The notes under the pieces: model-generated
What the model was told of the DNA's origin: nothing
What the model saw: only the letters and a program-made list of their open reading frames with translations
Database searches by the model: none
Made by a program: the position numbers and the translations under genes
In this document: positions 1 to 11,000 of the stretch, in pieces
Numbering within the stretch: the stretch's first letter is position 1
Layout of the letters: every line of letters starts with the position of its first letter
Assembly: GCA_028752905.1 (NCBI GenBank)
Contig: JAQNBH010000011.1
Span: forward strand, 3,534,322-3,598,321
Length of the DNA stretch: 64,000 bases
Direction of reading: 5' to 3'
Origin: Cladorhizidae sp. MBARI D1340-BT2
Taxonomy: Eukaryota; Porifera; Demospongiae; Poecilosclerida; Cladorhizidae

Positions 1-500
1 CACCGGTGCATTCCTCTCAAATGCTTTCATCCTCTCCTTCTCCTGACGAAGTACTTCCAGGGTCACCTTAAGTTCCCTCTGGCAAATGTTTTAGCATCTC
101 AGTTAGCTCTTCCAGCGAGGCAGGTTCATCAGAGCCCTTCTCCAAGGAATATTCACCAGGTTCTCTCCTCCTCTCTCTCTATCTTCATCTTGACCAGAGT
201 CAGTAGTCAGCTCTCTCTCAGTCCTTAAGAACACACACCATCCTCGTCCTGCAGACTAATCCAGCCAGGACCATCTAGTTACTGTAAGGGGTCTTAAAAA
301 TCACTTGCTCGGTCTGAGGTTCTTTGTTCTGGGTTTCCAGCTTCCCATCAATCTTAAGCCTAAGGTCTTTGACAGAAGCTGTGAGAGAAACCTCTAGCGC
401 ATGTACGATAACCTGTAGATTGGTTGTTGTCAGTCTCCTCAAAATAAGAGGGAAGGTCTTGCTGTGCATTGCCCAGAGCTTCACCGCAATTACTCATAGC
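1..500 (-). other. Possible decayed coiled-coil coding remnant
   Basis: On the minus strand, short open stretches read like a charged coiled coil. One, near the left edge, gives LEVLRQEKERMKAFERNAP. Another, at 484-275, contains ALEVSLTASVKDLRLKIDGK followed by a Gln/Glu-rich stretch and a stop. No single frame joins them and no splice sites could be assigned. It may be the remnant of a retrotransposon ORF1 or of a host exon. No family was recognised. The coding call is weak and rests only on amino-acid composition. Confidence 0.22.
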
Positions 501-2658
501 CTAGCAATGTTAGTTATCGGTCACGGAATCATTGATTTAATAGTGCCTGCCTTGGCAGGACCTCCACCGTAAACTTCTATTCAAAGAACAATTTCATCTT
601 TCTACCACATCATCCCTGACATCATGCTAATATAACAATGTTACAAATGATCAAGGTTGGCTTTCTCAGAAGTTTAGTCATGTGAGAATAGTCAACATCC
701 AGGGAAATAATTATATACCAGTGTTTATGTATGTTATGATACATATATAGGCACTTCCTTAATAAAGATGGTAGATAATGACACAAACAAGTTACAGAAG
801 ATAGATAGATAGATACATGATCTTGAAGACAAAAATTGTGATGGTTTTATTTATTAATTCGCTCCACGATTATATACTACTTTTAAAGGCATGCTTGAAG
901 TGTTTTGGGGAGTCAAAATGGGCAGAAGACACAATTTATGGTACTATATAAGAAGCTGCCAGGTGTTTAGCTAAGATATAAGCTTGGTTTTCTTGCCCTC
1001 CAATTTAAAATAGGTGTCATTTCTTAATTTAGTACTGGATGGAAAACTTGGTACTGCCACACATAGTGTATCTATGCATGTATTGGGGAGCTTCTTAATA
1101 TCATAAATGGTGTCTTCAACCAATTTCGACTCCAAAAACACTTCAAACTTGTCCTGAATCTTTCACAAAGGTATAGTATGCATGTAAAAACACACACATT
1201 AAAACCATGAATTTTAGTCTTCAAGATCCTGTATTTATCTATGTATCTATCTTTTCTTCCCCACACATAACTTAAAAGCATTCATCATAATTTTATTATA
1301 TACCAAAATATCAAAACTGTCCCACAACTAAATACCATCTATCTCGCTATCTTTCTACTTTTCCCCCTTCCAAACTTGGTAAAATGTGACCATTGTCATA
1401 ACCAAACTATTAATCTGTTTCTTGATTGACTAGTGCTTTTCTCTACTGAACCAAACACCCGTGAGATTGGAGAGGTCGTCATTGTCATAAATCTGATGTT
1501 GCACTTGCAATACTGAGCTGGGGTCAGCAAGGGGATTCACGTTTTCATTTCATGAAATGATCATCCTCAGGACTTGTGATAACACGAGATAACTACTTAC
1601 TTATAATGCATGTGTCTACTGTAATAATGATTGGTAAGCTCTCGTGTTATACCGAGTAACTTCTTGAGTAACTGGCTACTTGAAAATAGAAACAAGGTGA
1701 AATGTTATTATTGGTTAAAAAAAGAAATGGCCAATGTAGACCAACCATTTACATGACCCTTTACCTATTAATACAATGCATTTATATGACCCTTTACCTA
1801 GTATACCAGACATTTATATGATCCTTTACCTATTAATACAATGTAGACCAGACATTTACAGGACTATTAATTGGATATTAAATTTTTTTATAAGTAGTCT
1901 ATTAAGATATATTGTTTTAATGTTTGTTTGTTATTCTGTTATTCTGTTTATTGGACATTGTAACTTAATACTTAAATTTAAAAAAATAAAAAATAATAAT
2001 AAGTCCAAGTATTAGATCTGGTCAGTTTTTTTGTTTTTGTGTATTACGTACGTGTTCACCGTACATTTACCCATAAAATACATTTACCCATAAACGGGCT
2101 TATGCAGACTGGGAATGATCGTCATTGTAGTGTGAGAGAATGTCCCGCAGCAGCTAGACTAGCCTGGCTGCGCTGCGTAAATGAAAACTGGCTGCGAGGT
2201 TTATATTCTGACATCTTCCTCAATCCGACAGAACAAGCCAAAAGGAATTAAACCGCAAGCCCTCCAAAACCACATCCATCATATAATAGGCCCTCATTAA
2301 ATTTGCTACGCAAGCAGGCGAGAATTGGGCTGCATGGCTGACAGTAACTATGTCTTCGCTCGCCACTCAATCCCTAGCATTCGTTATTAGTTAATCATCA
2401 GTTAATGGCGGTCTCTAGTTTGACAATTATAAGATTTGAGAGTTCAAGTGTATATGCCAGGGTTTGATCACAACATTCTTCTCCTCCCTGTTCAACCCTT
2501 TTCCTTCAAAGTATTGAACTGCTTGTCAGTACTTTTGTCAATAGACATAATATATGTGTGGTAATATTTACAATGTAGTAAACAGGATTTAGGTACTACA
2601 TAATTCCATAACATTAAGATGAGTCCGTATTGCTATAGTTGCTTTATGCATTCTGCAT
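501..2658. other. Gene-poor AT-rich stretch downstream of the first TMEM104-like gene
   Basis: No supportable gene is seen here. It contains the fold-back element described separately (797-1256). It also has a short degenerate direct repeat at 1740-1855, in which the phrase GACCCTTTACCTA or a close variant recurs three times, and plain AT-rich DNA. A relative of that phrase makes up the degenerate repeat at 23.1-23.4 kb. No convincing poly(A) signal was found close to the stop codon at 2659. The nearest minus-strand AATAAA is about 700 bp away (1952-1947). Confidence 0.6.
797..1256. mobile_element. Fold-back / MITE-like inverted repeat
   Basis: Two long imperfect inverted arms face each other. 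797-846 (AGATAGATAGATAGATACAT, then GATCTTGAAGAC) matches the reverse complement of 1201-1256. 894-960 (CTTGAAGTGTTTTGGGGAGT) matches the reverse complement of 1090-1152 (ACTCCAAAAACACTTCAA). The centre is near 1027. There is no coding capacity. The structure resembles a non-autonomous fold-back transposon. Target duplications were not identified. Confidence 0.6.
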
Positions 2659-3258
2659 TTAAATTGTTTCCTTCAGCAATGACTGGCAGGATATATTGTA
2701 AGGTCTGAGCAGAAGACTGGACAGCAAAACCACGAACAAACAGACCCACACAAACAACATCACCCAGCCGGTAGTTGGGTGACTGATAACAGAGTAGGAA
2801 TATGGGGTCATGTAGCACTTCTTGGTGTCCAGCGAATCCTCAGGATGATGGTCATTTTTTTCCTCGTCACTGCTATCGTTGGATAAACCGAAATAATATT
2901 TAGTAAATTTAGTCTTGGACACTTGAATGGATCTGATTTGGAGAACAAAAGGGAGAAGAAAGCCTGTGAAACCAGCAACACCGGCAAATCTGAGAACATA
3001 GATGAGATTAGTTGTTCCAAAGGCAGCCAAGACAGGAAGCAGAGCAATGATGAATCTCAGGAGGAATCTGAGAAGCGAGTCATACCGGTACTTTGGTTCC
3101 TGGGAAGTGTCCCGTCCTGTGATGAGGATATACAAGTTGTTGACAACAACATGGACACCAGTACTGTAGCCAGGGATCACATCCACTGAGGGATACAGCA
3201 CGAGACTGGTAGAGAAAATTCGCAATGGAAGATAATTTCCTGAATGAGTGTAGGTGGA
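2659..3258 (-). CDS. TMEM104-like: TMEM104-like A, coding exon 3
   Basis: The acceptor is CCCTTGCAG and the exon has 199 codons plus TAA. It carries the last helices, an acidic loop (DSSDEEKND) and a final hydrophobic segment. The preceding 1016-nt intron holds the (TAG)n block. Confidence 0.86.
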   Translation of the reverse strand, partial: STYTHSGNYLPLRIFSTSLVLYPSVDVIPGYSTGVHVVVNNLYILITGRDTSQEPKYRYDSLLRFLLRFIIALLPVLAAFGTTNLIYVLRFAGVAGFTGFLLPFVLQIRSIQVSKTKFTKYYFGLSNDSSDEEKNDHHPEDSLDTKKCYMTPYSYSVISHPTTGWVMLFVWVCLFVVLLSSLLLRPYNISCQSLLKETI

Positions 3259-3381
3259 CTGCAAGGGAGTAAGATATTATACAAACATAAAATATTGTTC
3301 TACTACCTTATAAAGATTGTATAGCACATTTCTTTTAAACTCAGCAGATTTTATTATTATTATTAGTATTAGTATTATTAT

Positions 3382-3472
<91 letters not shown>

Positions 3473-3507
3473 GTATTAGTGGTAGTAGTTATTGTAGTGA
3501 GTATTAC

Positions 3508-3580
<73 letters not shown>

Positions 3581-3633
3581 GGTGGTAGTGTATTAGTGGT
3601 AGTGGTAGTAGTAGTTGTACTGGTTATTAATGT

Positions 3634-3683
<50 letters not shown>

Positions 3684-5495
3684 TATTAGTGGTAGTGGTA
3701 GTAGTATATAGTTGTTGTATATACTGGGTATTAGTAGTAGCAGTAGTAGCAGCAGCAGTAGTAGTATTAATAGAAGTACATATAAGCAATTCTCATATTA
3801 AATTTTGATAGCTAAGTAGAATGGTGGCACCTTGTATATTCCCCAACATCAAATTTATGTTGCTATGGTAAGCTTAAATAAACAGTATCCAAGAGCAACC
3901 AAGGTGCTAAAATACTGAGCATGCTAGCAACAAATACACATTAGCCTAAAGTAGCAACCTTACATAAGCCGGAAATGTTCAGGTATTCAGGTAGATAGGA
4001 TGTTATGGTGGATCTTCACCCCCAATCCCACCCCTCCTTTTTCCTACCCTCAGAAATCAGCATTTTGACCTTAGTTCACTTCAACATAGGCAGGCAACCA
4101 TTGAGAGTTTTGTAATGCTTAGGTGAACATTTCCTGCGGTATAAAATACACATAGTACTTGCAGAAAGAGCTACAAAAAACTATGAAACCACGTGCTGAT
4201 GAGTCATATCTCGACAGTAAGGTTATATATATTATAATATATAATCACAGCTATTTAAGCTATAGTCGACTTACCCAATTTAAAGTCATCGTTTCCTGAA
4301 TCGCAGCCCTGAACCACAAGGTTGGCATAATTAGAGTCAGAAAGCTCACCATGGCTATGGCGGGAACCAGCAGAATGAGCCAATGGAGGTACTTTTTTTG
4401 CTTGATTGGGTGAGTAATGGTTGCAATTCCAGTGTGGATGAAATATCCAAACATGATTACAGGAGTTCCCTCCACCCATCCTCGAATGTCAAACTTCACA
4501 ACTGTGGATAAGATGTCCACATTGACAACAGAGCTTACGTTTGTATGGAGGGTCTCTTGACAAGCATCTCCACCATGAATCAAACGTAAAATGCAATAGA
4601 TGATGACAGCTGCAATCACTACAAATCTTAAAGCACAGAGGAGAAACTGGATTAAGGTTTGTTCCCTCAGGTCTAGGAGAGAAAGGCTGACTACAATAAC
4701 TGCAAACAGTGCAAGGCAGAGATAGTAGGCATAAAGACAGCCACCTGTAGGAATGATGCGATGTAGGAAGGCGTCATCACTGCAGGTTTCTGCAGCTCCT
4801 AAATAATGGAAGGGAATGTTAGTAGCCCAAGCTGAACCAGCAATGGCTGCAGCAGAACATTGGGAGATAAGTATGTTCCCAGTCATCAGAGCCATGTTTA
4901 AGTACTTGATAGACTTGTGGAAAAAAATTTCACAAAGTTCAGAAATCTCAAATTTCCTTTTTGTCGTAATTCTAAATTTCGGAGTCACAATTGCCCTCAG
5001 ACTATTCGGTTCCGTATCAGAAGTGCTGTCACTACTGTCATAGTGTTTTTCCAACAACTTCAGGTCTTCCAAAGCCTATGAAAAATTGCGAGAAGAGATA
5101 ATATTCACATGCCTCTCTCACATTACCATCCATAAAATACACAAGTCATTACAGTTTATCATTCACCACAAAAGACTTGACTCTTGTATATAGAGTGTAG
5201 CAGACTTGTGAAATATAATACACAAGCACCTAATCACATCTTCACTAATTCAGAAGTACCAGCTTTACCCTCAGATATAAGTTTGACATGAACTGACCTG
5301 TGCTCTTGCCATCACCTCTAGGAGGTAATTTGAATTGACCCAGACCACTGCAAATAGCAAGACGACTGTAAGAAGACCTGGCAGAGGACCACTATAGAAG
5401 AAGGTGTAGGGCATACTTAAGAATCCAACACCAAGGCAGTAGTTCAGGAGCAAGAAGCCCCCCTGGAACACACTGATAGTCTTCTGTTCAACCAT
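2659..5495 (-). CDS. TMEM104-like: TMEM104-like amino acid/auxin permease family membrane protein (paralogue A), complete, 3 coding exons
   Basis: Predicted multi-pass transporter-like protein of 532 residues. Coding exons are 5495-5298, 5075-4275 and 3258-2659, all joined in phase 0 with GT/AG introns. The first helix (residues 11-31) has the N-x-x-x-G-x-G-x-L-x-x-P pattern typical of the AAAP (Aa_trans) fold. A Ser/Asp-rich loop follows at about 79-90. Then comes FRITTKRKFEISELCEIFFH (100-119), which lines up with the TMEM104 segment after its own Ser/Asp loop, and later YPSVDV and VVNNLYI. I count about 10-11 hydrophobic segments. Human TMEM104 is about 500 residues, so the length fits. 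The Met at 5495 is chosen because it directly precedes the first helix. A tandem paralogue lies upstream. The family is sure; the substrate and membrane (plasma membrane or lysosome) are unknown. Confidence 0.85.
3349..3765. repeat. (TAG)n trinucleotide microsatellite with diverged interruptions
   Basis: About 410 bp of TAG/AGT triplets broken by GGT- and TTA-rich islands, inside intron 2 of TMEM104-like A. On the transcript strand it reads (ACU)n. It opens artificial poly-Ser and poly-Leu frames on both strands, which are not genes. The same triplet forms the block at 47.2 kb. Confidence 0.95.
4275..5075 (-). CDS. TMEM104-like: TMEM104-like A, coding exon 2
   Basis: The acceptor is TTTTTCATAG and the donor TGG|GTAAGT. 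It has 267 codons with the Ser/Asp-rich loop and the middle helices, ending in TLNW, the same place as TLNF in paralogue B and in TMEM104. The intron between exons 1 and 2 is 222 nt. Confidence 0.87.
5298..5495 (-). CDS. TMEM104-like: TMEM104-like A, coding exon 1
   Basis: Sixty-six codons from ATG to a CAG|GTCAGT donor. It encodes transmembrane segments 1 and 2 and ends with the residues VMARAQ, exactly as exon 1 of paralogue B does. Confidence 0.85.
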
Positions 5496-7401
5496 TTGCT
5501 CTCCTGAACTTCACTGACAGTTACTTTGTGCTAGGCTGCAATAATATGTAGCAACATAATATACATGTAAAACATCTATAGGTGAACAAAAGCAACTTCC
5601 TTCATGCTATCTTTTGTAATTTCCACCAGTTCCTTTCTTCTACATGATATTATCACCCGTCACCCAACCAAATGAATGACACAATAGCATGCAGTAAAAT
5701 CTCAGTATGCAAACCAGTACCCCTTATGATTGACCCCAGGAACTGATAGGAACTGCCTTAGATTTTGTGCAAGTGCTGATTTGTAATATAACTATAAATT
5801 GGATAACAATTTTCCAGCTACTACTAAACTTAACAGTAAATAAAGGACTGATAAACTGCTGACAAGAAATAAGTATATAGTCGTAAACAAAAGTCCATCC
5901 CTCCCACTGACCCCAACATGGACATCACATTTCCCCTCTGAACAACCACCGGGAGACATTGTAGGAGGTACCCATGGGCCATCACCTCTGCTGTACTCTT
6001 CGACCCAACTCCTTCATGAATGCTCGAGACTTCATTCCTATTCGACCCCAGGGTCTCAATAGCAATTAGCAGAAAGAAATGAGCATGTATGGCCCAAGGA
6101 AGAATACTTGGTTGCCATCCTCTCTTCAGCCTAAGTCTATTGGTGGCATCGAAATGGTATGACACAGAGAGAGAGTCAGGATAAGTTGCGTCCCAGACAA
6201 GCGGCTTGCCATCTTTCCATGGGATCATTGTTATATACTCCACCTGGCTGTTTTCCATCTTACCTGTCCAGATCTGAAGGTTCCAGCTTAGAAGGGATGC
6301 GTGCTGATGCCAGAGCCCTGTACAAAATACCATTGATGGCTGCATGGCAATAATAGAGATCTTCGCTCTGTCTACAGCTGAGCTGCTGATCCACTTCAGC
6401 CCCAGGAGTGGCGATGACTCCGAGTGGAGCCCAAGCGAAGACCTACAGGCCTCTCTGATCATTTCACCATCCATTCACAATCCCCAATGGAAATGGAACC
6501 CTTATGAACTGAACTGGCCTGGTATTTGGATCCCGAGCCAGCCTATAGCGACCAGCAGGGTATATATATATATCAAATCCCATAACCACCATACTGGGAG
6601 AAAAATTTGAGAATTTTTAAACCATATTGGCAGAATTTAACTCCATAATTATACAAGACAAAATAACCACACAAAAAACAGCAATTTTTTAAATAAAAAA
6701 TTATGACAAATCTTAGCTCAGTGTGCGAGATAATCCTTTTCTTTATTTATTCATGACATTTTAAAAGTGTGTGGTGTTGCAATTAAAAACCAACCCTTGT
6801 CTTCACAATAATCCTGATCCTGGATTTGCTTATACAACAGTAGTACCCACATGAATAATACACCCTCTTCCGGGAAATCGTGTCATAACTTCTTATGTTT
6901 ATCAAACCACTCGCCCAAGTTCATATATGTATAATATATATAATATATATAAGTTGAAGAACGAGGCAATTAGAGAATAGCATATATAGCTTGTGTGCAT
7001 AATCCTATTACGTAGTTCATATTCCCCATGTTAATCAAGTTAATCAAGTTAATCAAGTTAATTCGGTTTTTAGCCTAAATATTATCGGTTACTAGGTTAC
7101 TAAGGAATTTTATTATTGCTATATTATATTGATGATTGTTACTGTTGTGGTTGTTAATATAACAAGTGTTGTTTTGTGAAGAGATCAAATATATATATAA
7201 TATACATGCATATAAACCAATGTACAATCAAGGACTATAATCATGAGGAATTATCAGTCAGGTCCAGTAGTGTGCGTATATATATATATATATAATGACA
7301 TTGTTATAAATATATATGTATAATATAAATGGTACAAATACATTAGCAGTGCTTATTATAATAATGTGCATGGGAAGCAAGCGTATGAACAGGTGCAGTA
7401 A
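5496..7401. other. Intergenic region between the two TMEM104-like genes
   Basis: AT-rich DNA containing the retrotransposon fragment at 5.9-6.5 kb. Otherwise it holds (TA)n-rich runs, for example around 6929-6955 and 7275-7295. The promoter of paralogue A must lie here, but no TATA box or other element can be assigned. Confidence 0.6.
5880..6480 (-). pseudogene. Decayed non-LTR retrotransposon fragment (C-terminal part of the RT polyprotein)
   Basis: The minus-strand reading contains segments typical of the C-terminal region of reverse-transcriptase ORFs common in invertebrate genomes: IPWKDGKPLVWDATYPDS, then SYHFDATN, FFLLIAIETLG and VVVQRGNVMSMLGS. A second frame just upstream (ALASARIPSKLEPSDLDR) supplies the missing lead-in, so at least one frameshift is present. 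The 5' end is missing. The fragment is inactive and is only a fossil of insertion between the two transporter genes. It was recognised from motif memory, not by a search. Confidence 0.7.
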
Positions 7402-8022
7402 CTAGCACGTGACTTTATTGGAGTGCACTCCTAAACCAACCAGGGTCAGTACAAAGAAACAGAATCCCAGCAGTCCAACAATCACCACGGCAACAGGATG
7501 ACTGAAGATGCGACTGGAAAATGGTGTCATGTATTGAGGTCGCTCATCCTTTTCATTCTCCTTGTCCTGAAACAATGTCCCTTCTCGGACACTCAACAGC
7601 GACTGCTTCTCTTCCTCTTTGCAACGAGTGCCCGAGATACTGATGCAATGCGGGGAGAAGTGTCTCCTACAGACGTATATCGACCGAAGCTGAAGGATGG
7701 TGGGGAAAAGGAAGCAAATGTTAAATCCCATGAGTCCAGCGTATTTCAAAACGTAAAAGAGGTTGGCCACTGCTAATGCAGCCAGAATAGGCACAACAGC
7801 TGAGAAAATACGAAGAACAGTCCTTAGCAAGTAGTCGAGCCATTTATATCTGTGAGTGGGCGGCTTGGAGGTGTCGTGTCCAACAATTATGATGTAGATG
7901 TTATTGACAATGGTGTGCACCATCAAGGGATAGGCCGAGGCAACATCCACCGAGGGAAAGATGATGATGTAGTAAGCGAAGAGACGCAGGGGGAGGGGAT
8001 TCCCGTGAGAGGTCAGCTTACC
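7402..8022 (-). CDS. TMEM104-like: TMEM104-like B, coding exon 3
   Basis: The acceptor is GTTCCTCCAG and the exon has 206 codons plus TAG. It has the last helices and a long charged loop (about 40 residues, rich in Lys and Glu) before the final hydrophobic segment. An AATAAA hexamer overlaps the last codons (7419-7414). Confidence 0.86.
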   Translation of the reverse strand, partial: GKLTSHGNPLPLRLFAYYIIIFPSVDVASAYPLMVHTIVNNIYIIIVGHDTSKPPTHRYKWLDYLLRTVLRIFSAVVPILAALAVANLFYVLKYAGLMGFNICFLFPTILQLRSIYVCRRHFSPHCISISGTRCKEEEKQSLLSVREGTLFQDKENEKDERPQYMTPFSSRIFSHPVAVVIVGLLGFCFFVLTLVGLGVHSNKVTC

Positions 8023-11000
8023 CTGGAGGAACAAGGAGAGTTATATAGAGTTGTCACATGTGCTTTGTTGACGAGGACATTTCTAAGCCCACTTCAAGTA
8101 ATCCACTAATTGACACAGATTAGCTACATATATACACGTACCTTAAGGGAGGCTTTTACCATTTTTTTAATGATTTAAATTTTATTTTTATTTTATTGCT
8201 CTATTCTATACCTTGATGCATGTAGTTGTTATGTTTCAAGTTTCAGAGTATTTCAATGCTCCATTATGAAGTTATGCACCTTTTTGTGCATTCTATTTCA
8301 CATTATCAAGCTATATACAAAATACCGTTTGAATCTTGAAGACGGCGCTCCTGCCAAAGGTAAGCGTATCTCCCTAACCGTTCATGATAGAAGTCTGGAA
8401 AAGGACTCTAAATGAAGCTCTCAGTAAGCTTCCAATTACCATAGTTACCACGCAGCCCTGTGCTGTCATCACAAGATCTGCGCATCCTGTCAGGCAACCG
8501 TCATCATTTCGATTTTTACCCAAAAAATACCACCCAAAAACACACCCACTTTTCATGGCTTCTCCTGGAAATCACTGTTTCCGAATCTGGAAATATTCTA
8601 ACTTGCTCATTTTTTAATGTATACAAGATTTTAATATATCATTTGAAAGTCCTTTCCCTGCTCTAAAAAGTGCTCTAAAAAGTGAATGATTAAAACATGT
8701 TTAAGTCCATCCATGGTGGAGGTATGCATATGGATATACATATATACCATGTTTAGAACTTCAGGTTGACCTCTCTTAAAATTCAGTTGTTGTGCTAATG
8801 ATATTTTTAGCCATTCACTTTTCACTTCTATGATCACTCTAAGCACTTCCGAAGTGGGAAGTGGTTAGGACTAAGTGGCCATGAGTTAGAATATTTGCCC
8901 CTGATACTGAGGTGGGATCCATAACTTCACCTAGGTAGTAGATATGCAAAATCTGAGCATATCAAAAGAAAGCACATTCAATACACTGCATCTTGATAAA
9001 ATTTCACCTGGATTGAGAAATATTAAAAAAAGTTATGACAAGTTGTGTCGACCACCCCAGAAATGGTAAAAGCCTCCCTTAAGTTGGTACTGATTTTAGC
9101 AAGTACTTTGTTTGTTTTTGTTTTTGCTAAATTAACAACCTGCTAATATTTTTTTTTTTGTAATTAGAAAATTTAAAAAATATTAATTATAACAACCTGC
9201 TAATATTTTTTTTGTGTGTAATTAGAAAATTTAAAAAATACTACTAATTGTCACTGTCATCTTCTCTCACATGACTGGAGCACTTCCAAAATGTTTGCAG
9301 TGACATCGAGGAACTTCCCATCCACTGGTTCATTGCACTGATTGTTAGTCTAAACTTTGTGCCTCTGCAGCGCCAGCAGATTTTCTTGAGTAACCTCCAT
9401 CTTCGCTGACTTCAGCAGGAATTTCCAGACCTCCCTGAACAAGCGGCGATCTCTTATACTGCACTTTGGTAATTCTGCACGACCCTTGAACAATAAGGAA
9501 ATAGGTGTGCCTCAAGATTTCTCTGGCAAATGTCCAACTATAGATTCCTCCACTGATCCCAAGAGGCACTTCATGACAGGAATAGCATAGTGTCAGTCTT
9601 CCTCAATTTAGTTCCCGCCAACATTAAGGTAATAGGATTTTTATCAGATTTAGGATGCTCACACGCATCTAAAACTAGAATCCAAGTCAAAGGCCCCTTG
9701 TAAACATGGCCATAGAGACACTCCACCTCTAGTCTGTTTCCATTATTAGGTATTGTAGAGCATGTATGCTTTGAGGGAGTCGACTCCCACAGACAAGCCT
9801 TTACTCGACTGCTTGAGGATGGAAGTGCTCTCAAGTCCAGATATTGTAACTGTTCTTTTACAGATAGAGCCTCGAGGAAGGCGTGTATATACATATATAT
9901 TATATATATATATACACAGACTGTATACATAATTATAAATTTATATAAAATACACACACACATATATACATACATAATATATTCTATACTTGATATACTC
10001 ACTGTAGTATTTTCCTATAGGCCAGGCATTACCATATTCAACTCTTGTTATTTAACACTCTACTGGGCATGTGCGTAGTCATAACTACCATTTTCCAACA
10101 AATTATGACCAATATTTTCCAAGACAGCAGAAGTAGTTCTAGAAGTGACTTAAATGTGTGGTATAGATAAGTCAATCCGGACGGACGGATCCACTGACCA
10201 GTATAGTAACTATTATGAGTATAAGAAGTCCAGAAAAAACTCATCGTGGAATGTGGAGTCATTCTACTCATAAACTATATTTTCACTAACCTTTGGTTCA
10301 TGAAATTACGGGCATGTGCTCGTGAAATAACTCGCATATTCCTCTCTTGACCCGTGTAATAAAATACTACATAATGACTTGCTATATAATCAACTTGAAG
10401 TCGCTCCCTCGACATTGCTATATAGATGCTCTAGCCTTCACCAGGAAGTTAAGCGTTGAGGGAGCGAATTTAAATCGAGTATGGAGAAAGTCATCGTACC
10501 TCTACTGGGTTTGGTTCATTGGGTTTGGTTCGTTGAGAGTATAATTATATGGACTGAGAAAACCAACTAAGTTATATTCTCTTGAAACATAAACACACTA
10601 TTTGGGGTATTGTGTTCATATGTAGATAGCTTGCGTCCTTTCCCTAGTTTCAAAGAATGTAAGGTTCTTCTCCGAGGAAAATTCTACTCTCAGAACAGGT
10701 GAAAGCTTACCTTTATAAACTAACTTAGTGTGGCTCGAATTCTCACACCTGATGGGAAGTGCAGTGCAGATCCAGCAAATGAGCATTGAGATGTCGCATT
10801 ACCTGACACGATGCAAGAACACGCAGATGGAAAGGATCATGTTACAATAACATTGTCTGCCAAACTGAAGAAGCCGGCCAAGTGCTCACATCTGGCTTCA
10901 TCTTACACACAAGCACAGTTACCTGAGGTCGGCACGAATCTCCTTTCTACCTCCTATATATTATCTATATGTTTTTACTGACACTTCTTTGCCAGCTCTT

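Noticed and set aside
3277..3808. Poly-Ser and poly-Leu proteins on both strands
   Set aside because: They are translations of a (TAG)n microsatellite inside an intron.
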